13,867 nt of DNA from Acidobacteriaceae bacterium UBA1795. Lineage in GTDB: Bacteria; Acidobacteriota; Terriglobia; Terriglobales; Acidobacteriaceae. Under the pieces are notes generated by a model, which did no database searches, was not told the origin of the DNA, and saw only the letters and a list, made by a program, of their open reading frames with translations. This document shows, piece by piece, positions 1 to 5,205 of this stretch (position 1 is the stretch's first letter; the number at the start of each line of letters is the position of its first letter). The stretch is from the NCBI GenBank assembly GCA_002314435.1, contig DCFV01000160.1:1-13867 (forward strand), written 5' to 3'. The translations under genes and the position numbers were made by a program.

Positions 1-649
1 ACGCAATCAGCGGCACCGCGCTCTGCTCCAGCGGCTTGATCACGCCTTTCTCCGTGGCCGACGGCATCAGCGGCACATCGCGGTAGAAGATCGGTGCGTC
101 CACAGGATCGCGCGAAATGCTCATCTTCATCTGTCCGCGCGAAAGCGGCTGCAGGGAAGAGCCCACCGCATAACCGGTGATGGTGATCGTTGCCGGCTTC
201 TCCACAGCATGCCGGCGTACAACGTCCCATGTGGCCGCATCCGGCCTCCACGTATGGGCCGCCGCCCGCTCCGGCGTCAGCTCAGGCAACTTGTTATTGC
301 TTGATACAGTGCGCGGATCGATCTCGCCCACCACCGGCCGCTCGCCCTTCGAGGCGACACGCAGTACAGGCGAACCGTCCGCAAACGCAATCTCAATCCG
401 CCACGCCGCTGCGCCATCCGCGTCATCGCGCCATTCGAACATAGGCGCCATCATGTCCGGCGGAAAGACCGACTCGTTCAGCGGATAATTCACGTGGATT
501 GCCGCAAGGGACTGTGTGGCGCCGGCCACTGGCCGGCCACGCACCGTAATCAGCGCGACGAAGAGCATGCAGGCTGAAAGAGCAGCAGCAGCACGAACCA
601 ACGATTCGCCGGAGATCGACGCACAGCCGTCCGCGTGTGACGCAGCCAT
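1..649 (-). CDS. secreted or membrane-anchored protein, N-terminal 216 residues, runs off left edge
   Basis: An open frame without stop runs from an ATG at 649 to the window edge, giving 216 residues of an incomplete protein. The start is supported by a good ribosome site (GGGAGG, 5 nt before the ATG). Residues about 17-44 form a hydrophobic signal peptide or anchor (..ALSACMLFVALITV.., then VAGA), so export is likely. After it comes HVNYPLNESVFPPDMMAP and FEW (residues 52-73), then a beta-rich stretch, and near the edge DPVDAPIFYRDVPLMPS (181-197). I associate this pattern (YP.NGS.FPP.. .P.F.W, then PIFYRDVPL) with large secreted acidobacterial and planctomycete proteins that carry a cytochrome-type CxxCH motif and PD40 propeller repeats further on; that part lies outside the window, so the family is a recollection, not a demonstration. 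No enzyme activity can be assigned. The gene is separated from lipA by 165 nt and could have its own promoter (TATACT at 738-743). Confidence 0.75.
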   Translation of the reverse strand, partial: MAASHADGCASISGESLVRAAAALSACMLFVALITVRGRPVAGATQSLAAIHVNYPLNESVFPPDMMAPMFEWRDDADGAAAWRIEIAFADGSPVLRVASKGERPVVGEIDPRTVSSNNKLPELTPERAAAHTWRPDAATWDVVRRHAVEKPATITITGYAVGSSLQPLSRGQMKMSISRDPVDAPIFYRDVPLMPSATEKGVIKPLEQSAVPLIA

Positions 650-737
650 CCACGCCTCCCAACCATTCCTTGTGCGAGCGATCGAAGTTGACTGGTTCGA
701 AAGTGCCTGTGACTCACAGCAACCTTCGGTCACGAGG

Positions 738-743
738 AGTATA
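738..743 (-). promoter_or_regulatory. possible -10 box for the left-edge gene
   Basis: On the minus strand this reads TATACT, a 5/6 match to the sigma-70 -10 consensus, 89 nt upstream of the start codon at 649. No clear -35 hexamer lies 16-18 nt further upstream. An odd palindrome CTGTGA-C-TCACAG (707-719) lies between this box and the gene, where a regulator could bind. Weak call based on one hexamer. Confidence 0.3.
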
Positions 744-814
744 CCGCCGTCGCCAGCGCCGCAGATGTGCACCGCGCCAGACAGGGCTCCCCTCCATGGC
801 TCATTTGAGCGTCC

Positions 815-1732
815 TTACTGCCTGAGGCCCGGTTGCGCACCCAGCCCCGTAGCCGCGGCCTGCTCATGCGCGTGATAGCTCGACCGCACCAGCGGCCCCG
901 ACTCCACGTGCCGGAAGCCCATCTTCAGCGCCTCCGTCTTCAACTCCACAAACTCCCGCGGCGTATACAGTCGCGCCATCGGCAGATGGTCGCGCGAGGG
1001 CCGCAGATACTGCCCGATCGTCAGGATGTCGCAGTGGACCGCCGCCAGGTCGCGGAAAACGTCAAGCAGCTCTGCCGTCTCTTCACCGATCCCCACCATC
1101 ACGCCCGACTTCGTTGCGCCCGCCGGATTCAATTCCTTCGCGTAGCGAAGCAGCTCCAGTGTCCGTTCGTACCGCGCGCCCGACCGTACCGCGCGATACA
1201 GCCGCGGCACCGTCTCCGTGTTGTGGTTCAGGATCTCCGGCTTTGCTTCCACCACCAGCCCAATTGCCTCGCGGTCGCCCTGGAAGTCCGGAATCAGCAC
1301 CTCCACGCCACACCCAGGCGCCTGCCGCCGGATCTCCTCGATCACCATGGCAAACGCCCGCGCGCCGCCCACCAGATCATCGTCGCGGTTCACGCTCGTG
1401 ATCACCGCAAACTCCAGCCCCAGTTGCGCCACCGCTTCAGCCACGCGCCGCGGCTCATCAAAGTCGATCGGCTCCGGCCGCCCTTTCGGCACCGCGCAGA
1501 ATCCGCAACGCCGCGTGCACAGGTTGCCCAGCATCATGAACGTCGCCGTCTTGTGATGCCAGCACTCGCCAATATTCGGGCACTGCGCGCTCTCGCACAC
1601 CGTGTGCAGGTTCAGCTGCCGCGCCAGTCGCTTCAGGTCGTGGTAGTTTTCGCCCACAGGCGCGCGCGCCTTCAGCCACTCCGGCTTGGGCGCCGGAGCC
1701 TTGCGCACGTCTTCAATCTGCACCAGATCCAT
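815..1732 (-). CDS. lipA: lipoyl synthase (radical SAM)
   Basis: LipA inserts two sulfur atoms at C6 and C8 of the octanoyl group on lipoyl domains of 2-oxoacid dehydrogenases and GcvH; it is cytoplasmic. The 305-residue protein has full family length. The auxiliary 4Fe-4S cluster motif C-x4-C-x5-C is C46, C51, C57; the radical-SAM cluster motif CTRRCGFC gives C72, C76, C79; the C-terminal RSSYH motif (283-287) supplies the serine ligand of the auxiliary cluster. All diagnostic residues are present. The start is ATG at 1732; a GTG one codon earlier (1735) is possible. No Shine-Dalgarno sequence is seen, but TACAAT ends 8 nt before the ATG, which fits a leaderless transcript. No lipB is adjacent. 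The upstream neighbour is the S9 peptidase gene on the same strand, separated by 97 nt with two hairpins, so lipA is probably its own unit. Confidence 0.97.
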   Translation of the reverse strand: MDLVQIEDVRKAPAPKPEWLKARAPVGENYHDLKRLARQLNLHTVCESAQCPNIGECWHHKTATFMMLGNLCTRRCGFCAVPKGRPEPIDFDEPRRVAEAVAQLGLEFAVITSVNRDDDLVGGARAFAMVIEEIRRQAPGCGVEVLIPDFQGDREAIGLVVEAKPEILNHNTETVPRLYRAVRSGARYERTLELLRYAKELNPAGATKSGVMVGIGEETAELLDVFRDLAAVHCDILTIGQYLRPSRDHLPMARLYTPREFVELKTEALKMGFRHVESGPLVRSSYHAHEQAAATGLGAQPGLRQ

Positions 1733-1740
1733 CACTCATT

Positions 1741-1746
1741 ATTGTA
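1741..1746 (-). promoter_or_regulatory. -10 box of lipA, probable leaderless promoter
   Basis: The minus strand reads TACAAT, 5/6 to TATAAT. It ends 8 nt before the ATG at 1732 and 5 nt before the alternative GTG at 1735, so transcription would begin at or within a base or two of the start codon. No -35 hexamer is recognisable. The same arrangement recurs at dacB and folP in this window. Confidence 0.5.
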
Positions 1747-1748
1747 GC

Positions 1749-1771
1749 GGGCGGCGCGGCACCTGCCGCCC
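1749..1771. repeat. GC-rich hairpin upstream of lipA
   Basis: GGGCGGC (1749-1755) and GCCGCCC (1765-1771) form a perfect 7-bp stem with a 9-nt loop, immediately upstream of the lipA -10 box. There is no U-run on either strand, so it is not a canonical terminator; with the hairpin at 1787-1812 it could close off transcription from the peptidase gene or simply be GC-rich spacer. Confidence 0.35.
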
Positions 1772-1786
1772 ACGCACAGACACCAA

Positions 1787-1812
1787 CGCCCATCCTCTGC
1801 AGAAGATGGGCG
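1787..1812 (-). terminator. hairpin after the S9 peptidase gene, possible terminator
   Basis: CGCCCATC (1787-1794) pairs perfectly with GATGGGCG (1805-1812); the 10-nt loop CTCTGCAGAA can pair a further two bases around TGCA. It begins 17 nt past the peptidase stop in the direction of transcription. No run of T follows on the minus strand (GTTGGTGTC), so it would be a non-canonical or Rho-assisted terminator, or an mRNA 3'-end stabiliser. Confidence 0.45.
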
Positions 1813-1829
1813 TCCGCATTCGTAAAAAT

Positions 1830-3890
1830 CTACTTCTTGGTTTCAGCCGGAGCCGCCACAGCCGCAGGCTTCAGATACTTATCCCACCACGCCAGCCACC
1901 GCTCATACCGGTCCTTGATATAGCTCGGCTTCGTGAACCCATGAAACTGCCCCGGATACACCACCAGCTCCGTCGGCCGCCCCAGCGATTTCAACGCCTG
2001 GTACATCTGTTCGCCGCCCAGCAGCGGCACATTCATGTCGCTCGACCCACCCATAAACAGCATTGGCGTATGAATCCGCTTGTCCACTTCGAGGAACGGA
2101 TAGCTCATCTTCAAATACAGCGGCAGGTTCTTCCACGGCGGCCCCAGCTCATTGTCATACTGCAAAACGTATTGGTCCGTGCCGTAGAACGACATCGGCG
2201 CCGCCACACCCGCCCCGCTGATCCCGCACTTGAAGCGATCCGTGCTCGCCACCGAGTAGTCGGTCAGAATGCCGCCGTAGCTCCACCCCGTCACGCACAC
2301 TCGATTCGAATCCGCCACGCCCAGCGCGACAGCCTTGTCCACGCCCGCCAACAGGTCTTCCACCTCGTCGTGGCCCCAGTCGCCCGCAATCGCCTTCGAG
2401 TAGTCTTGCCCGCGTCCCGAGCTGCCGCGGTAGTTCACGTTCAGTTCCGCGTAGCCCTTCGTCGCAAGCCACTGCCGCAGAAAGTCGAACCCATGCTCGT
2501 CCTGTCCGTTCGGCCCTCCATGAATAAACAGGATCATCGGCATCGGCGCTCCCGCTTTGAAGTCCGCAGGCTTCGTCAGCAGCCCGTGCACCTCGGTGCC
2601 GTCCTTGCTCTTGAACTCCACATTTTCCGTCGGCACCAGGTTCAACTCAGCCATCAGCGCGTCGTTGTGCGTGGTCAGCTTGCGCAGCGCGCCTTTCTCC
2701 AGCGCATAAATCTCCGCCGGATCGCTGTCGTCGCTGAACAGCACCGCCGTGTGTCCCGCCGCCGCGTCCCACGCCATCACCGTGCCTTGCTGCGTCAGTT
2801 CCTTCCTAACTCCGTCGCCCGCCAGTTCCACCTCCGCCGGATACTGGTTGCGGTCGTCGTTGATCAGGTAACTCAGCTTCCCGTCTACTGCATAAACCGG
2901 CGCATGCGCCGCGCGGTCCAGCTTCGCCGCTGGGTAACTGATCTTTCCGTCCAGTGTCACCACCGCCGGCCGCGCCTGCGAGTATTCCAGTAGTTCCAGC
3001 TTCGCGCCCTGCGCATACGCAATCGCCTTCGAGTCCGGCGACCACGCCAGCGGCCCCTCATCCGGCCCCGGCCACGTCGTCAGTTTGCGCACCGCCGAAC
3101 CCGCCTTCGCCTCCACCACAAACACGTCGTCATTGTTCGAGCGGTCCGGGTCTGTCTCCTGATTGCTCACAAACGCAATCCACTTCCCGTCCGGCGACCA
3201 CTCCGCGTGCTTCTCGTCCACGTTCTTCCCCGTGGTCAGCTTTTCGGCCTTCTTCGTCGCAATATCGTAGAGGTAGAGCGAAACCCAGTCTTCGTCGTGG
3301 ATATACCCGTGCACATCCTGCTTGAAGTGGTAGCGGTCAATCACAATCGGTTTCGGCGTCGCCGGCGGCTTGCCTTCCTCCACGTCCGGCTCCAACTTCG
3401 GCCGCATCGCGAGCAGCAGCGTCTTCGCGTCCGGCGACCAACTGTACCCCTCGATCTCTTTATCGGTAATCGCCGTCAGTTGCTCGGCCTCGCCGCCGCG
3501 CCTGTCCATTACCCACAGCTGGTTGCCCTTCGCCGGCCCCGGCCGTGACGACAGAAAGCTGATGTATTTCTCATCCGGGCTGAACTTCGGCGTACCCGCG
3601 CCCTCCTTGCCAAACGTCAGTTGCAGACGCACAGATCCGTCCCACTTCACCATCCACAGGTGGCTCAGGCTCTTGTCTTCCTTGGTGTCGATCTGGCTGA
3701 CGGTGTAGACAACCCACTGCCCGTCCGGCGAAATCACCGGTGCGCTCACCCGCTGCAAGCGGGCCAGGTCGTCGAGGGCAATATCTCGCTTCTTGGGGGC
3801 ATCGGCAGCGCGAGCCAGGGTGGCAGACGACGCCAGAGCTCCAAGACACACAACCGCAGAGAAAGTGAGCTTCAGCAGGTTACGCAGCAT
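1830..3890 (-). CDS. secreted S9 family (prolyl oligopeptidase-type) serine peptidase
   Basis: 686 residues. A signal peptide (residues 1-29, MLRNLLKLTFSAVVCLGALA.. ending ARAAD) predicts export to the periplasm. Residues about 35-400 hold repeated PD40/WD40-like propeller motifs: SPDGQWVVY (54-62), SPDEKYISF (104-112), SPDAKTLLL (152-160), SPDGKWIAF (232-240), SPDSKAIAY (284-292). Residues about 420-675 are the alpha/beta hydrolase domain, with the oxyanion-side HGGP (457-460), nucleophile motif GWSYGG with Ser537, Asp618 in SSDMN, and His650 in QFHGF. The catalytic triad is complete, so the enzyme should be active on peptides that enter through the propeller. Dipeptidyl-peptidase-like or acylaminoacyl-peptidase-like specificity cannot be told from sequence alone. 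The ATG at 3890 is the only sensible start for the signal peptide; a GATAGT hexamer (3904-3899) lies 8 nt before it. The gene sits 59 nt after the membrane protein gene. Confidence 0.93.
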   Translation of the reverse strand: MLRNLLKLTFSAVVCLGALASSATLARAADAPKKRDIALDDLARLQRVSAPVISPDGQWVVYTVSQIDTKEDKSLSHLWMVKWDGSVRLQLTFGKEGAGTPKFSPDEKYISFLSSRPGPAKGNQLWVMDRRGGEAEQLTAITDKEIEGYSWSPDAKTLLLAMRPKLEPDVEEGKPPATPKPIVIDRYHFKQDVHGYIHDEDWVSLYLYDIATKKAEKLTTGKNVDEKHAEWSPDGKWIAFVSNQETDPDRSNNDDVFVVEAKAGSAVRKLTTWPGPDEGPLAWSPDSKAIAYAQGAKLELLEYSQARPAVVTLDGKISYPAAKLDRAAHAPVYAVDGKLSYLINDDRNQYPAEVELAGDGVRKELTQQGTVMAWDAAAGHTAVLFSDDSDPAEIYALEKGALRKLTTHNDALMAELNLVPTENVEFKSKDGTEVHGLLTKPADFKAGAPMPMILFIHGGPNGQDEHGFDFLRQWLATKGYAELNVNYRGSSGRGQDYSKAIAGDWGHDEVEDLLAGVDKAVALGVADSNRVCVTGWSYGGILTDYSVASTDRFKCGISGAGVAAPMSFYGTDQYVLQYDNELGPPWKNLPLYLKMSYPFLEVDKRIHTPMLFMGGSSDMNVPLLGGEQMYQALKSLGRPTELVVYPGQFHGFTKPSYIKDRYERWLAWWDKYLKPAAVAAPAETKK

Positions 3891-3949
3891 GGCGAGAGAC
3901 TATCATCCATCCCGTAAAGGCCCCAAAAAGGAATCCCGCCCGTCGCGCC

Positions 3950-4336
3950 TCAGCGCAGCTTCTCGCGTACCTCGCGCCGCACAAGGTAGAGAAAGAACAC
4001 CACGTTCAGCAAGCTCTGCACCAGTGAGGCGCCCACGTGCTGCACGCTGAAGATCCACCCGTTGTAGCAGGCAAGCAGAAACACCGCCGCCAGCGCCCCG
4101 GCCCACGCCCACCGGAACAGCATCACCATCCCCGCCGCAGCCGTCAGAAACGCCGCCGCGAGCGCCAGCAACAGCGCCGGATAATGCCCTTGCACCACTC
4201 CCAGAATCAGCACCCCGGCCAGCAGCACCAGGTAGAGTCCGATCGCCAGCAGCCCCGGAAACGGCAGCAACTCGCGCTGGGGCGCTGGCGCAGGCGGCGC
4301 CTTCGGCTCGGCCGTGCTGCGCTCGGTGTCGCTCAT
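3950..4336 (-). CDS. small four-helix membrane protein of unknown function
   Basis: 128 residues. A Pro/Ala-rich hydrophilic head (1-27) is followed by four predicted membrane segments: about 28-48, 53-73, 76-96 and 101-119. The tail is basic (RREVREKLR). No catalytic or metal-binding motif is visible, and I do not recognise the family. Its ATG overlaps the stop codon of the upstream cytochrome gene in an ATGA (4336-4333), which implies translational coupling and a shared role, perhaps as a membrane partner of the cytochrome. The S9 peptidase gene follows 59 nt downstream and may or may not be in the same transcript. Confidence 0.8.
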   Translation of the reverse strand: MSDTERSTAEPKAPPAPAPQRELLPFPGLLAIGLYLVLLAGVLILGVVQGHYPALLLALAAAFLTAAAGMVMLFRWAWAGALAAVFLLACYNGWIFSVQHVGASLVQSLLNVVFFLYLVRREVREKLR

Positions 4337-4692
4337 AGCGTGTGCAGATACGCCAGCAGGTCGCTCATCTGCGCATCATCCAGCGGCGTCGCGGGCATCA
4401 TGCCCCGCCCGCGCAGAGTCACCACAGTCAGCCGCTCGTCGGTCGGCGGCGCGCCCGAAGGCATCGCCTTCAGCTTGGTCAGCGCCTGCAGTCCCGGCCC
4501 GTGCAGGCTGCTCGTATTCGTCGGATAGTGGCAGCGCGCGCACTTGGCCTGGTACACCTGCGCCCCGCGCGCCTCTTCTGCCGTCCACTCTGACGCAGGC
4601 TTGGAGGGCGGCAGCGAGCGGCACCCCGCCACGGCAAACCCCGCCGCGCATGCCGCAACAGCAACTGATGCAACAAAAAGATGAGTACGCAT
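4333..4692 (-). CDS. c-type cytochrome lipoprotein
   Basis: 119 residues from the ATG at 4692; a second in-frame ATG at 4707 would add five residues. The N-terminus is a lipoprotein signal: a hydrophobic stretch to VAGC with the lipobox Cys24, so the mature protein would be anchored to a membrane on the outer face of the cytoplasmic membrane or in the outer membrane. The single heme-attachment motif is CARCH (C51, C54, H55), in the typical context GAQVYQAKCARCH. The sixth ligand is likely Met99 in RGRGMMPAT, followed by the closing helix DDAQMSDLLAYL of class I cytochromes. It would carry electrons, but the donor and acceptor cannot be told. The start choice rests on TATGAT (4708-4703), which overlaps the upstream ATG and leaves the 4692 ATG about 10 nt downstream. 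The next gene overlaps by 4 nt. Confidence 0.88.
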   Translation of the reverse strand: MRTHLFVASVAVAACAAGFAVAGCRSLPPSKPASEWTAEEARGAQVYQAKCARCHYPTNTSSLHGPGLQALTKLKAMPSGAPPTDERLTVVTLRGRGMMPATPLDDAQMSDLLAYLHTL

Positions 4693-4702
4693 ATTCGTAA
4701 CG

Positions 4703-4731
4703 ATCATACAAGCAGCTGGCCGCTACTCGAA
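4703..4731 (-). promoter_or_regulatory. promoter of the cytochrome gene
   Basis: The minus strand reads TTCGAG (4731-4726), a 17-nt spacer, then TATGAT (4708-4703), a 5/6 -10 match. Transcription would start near 4696, only a few nt before the ATG at 4692. The -35 match is poor (3/6). Confidence 0.45.
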
Positions 4732-4990
4732 CCGCCACGTGAGCCCCGCGTTCCACCTACCGGCCGTCGCAAAAACATCCCTCGCGTAGGCCTCGCTTGC
4801 CCTGACCGAAGTGCCAGGAGATCGACCCGCCTGCGAACGAGACCATGCGAATGCCCATGCTCCTCACAATAGTTCCGCAATCGAAGTCATTCTCTGCGCC
4901 GCTTGGGCCTCTACACGCGGTGCGATCGCAGACCGTAGGTGGCCGCTAGTGGTGTGTATCATGCGGATGATCGTTTATCTGTTTTGAAAG

Positions 4991-5044
4991 GTATGGGCTT
5001 CAGCCCGTACGTAAGCCTCGCAAAATCAATGGGGCTTTAGCCCC
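4991..5044. repeat. pair of GGGCTTYAGCCC hairpins, dispersed-repeat type
   Basis: First hairpin: GTATGGGC (4991-4998), loop TTCA, GCCCGTAC (5003-5010), an 8-bp stem with one G-T pair. Second: GGGGC (5031-5035), loop TTTA, GCCCC (5040-5044). The two share the core GGGCTTYAGCCC and are 20 nt apart, with AAAG/AAAATCA flanks. I recall such paired elements scattered between genes in acidobacterial genomes; within this window only this copy is seen. They could end transcription in both directions. Confidence 0.55.
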
Positions 5045-5135
5045 CGAGGGGATGCCGACCCACTGTTCTCAGCCTCTGCGGAACGATGAAAGTGGATTCA
5101 ATCACTGAGACCCTGCGCTAGGTTCAGCAGGTGAC

Positions 5136-5158
5136 TGCCTTCGAGCACATTGAAGGCA
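5136..5158 (-). terminator. hairpin after the TonB-dependent receptor gene
   Basis: TGCCTTC (5136-5142) pairs with GAAGGCA (5152-5158) around a 9-nt loop. It starts 47 nt after the receptor stop codon on the minus strand. No T-run follows, so a canonical intrinsic terminator is not shown. Confidence 0.35.
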
Positions 5159-5205
5159 CTCTCATCGGTTCCAACGCTGCTGAAAGCTGACAACCGCGGC
5201 ATCTG

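Larger units (their letters stand above)
4732..5205. other. gene-free region between the receptor and cytochrome genes
   Basis: Nearly 500 nt lacks a credible coding frame on either strand: short frames have neither ribosome sites nor protein-like composition. It holds a pair of TTYA-loop hairpins (4991-5044), a 7-bp hairpin after the receptor gene (5136-5158), and a short dyad ATCAT-GCGG-ATGAT (4958-4971). Nothing recognisable was seen in 4732-4950. Confidence 0.6.

Noticed and set aside
833..1747. 304-residue plus-strand open frame opposite lipA
   Set aside because: Arg/His/Pro-rich shadow of the third-position GC bias of lipA; lipA has all its diagnostic cysteines on the other strand.
1686..2993. 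435-residue plus-strand open frame opposite the S9 peptidase
   Set aside because: Very rich in Arg, His and Pro, no domain or ribosome site; it mirrors the peptidase frame, which has a complete catalytic triad.
4921..4930. Perfect palindrome TGCGATCGCA
   Set aside because: Contains the octamer GCGATCGC known as HIP1 in cyanobacteria, but a single copy in GC-rich DNA is expected by chance.
4958..4971. Dyad ATCAT-GCGG-ATGAT as a NikR site
   Set aside because: Half-sites too short and spacing wrong for known NikR operators, and it lies downstream of the receptor gene rather than before nikR.
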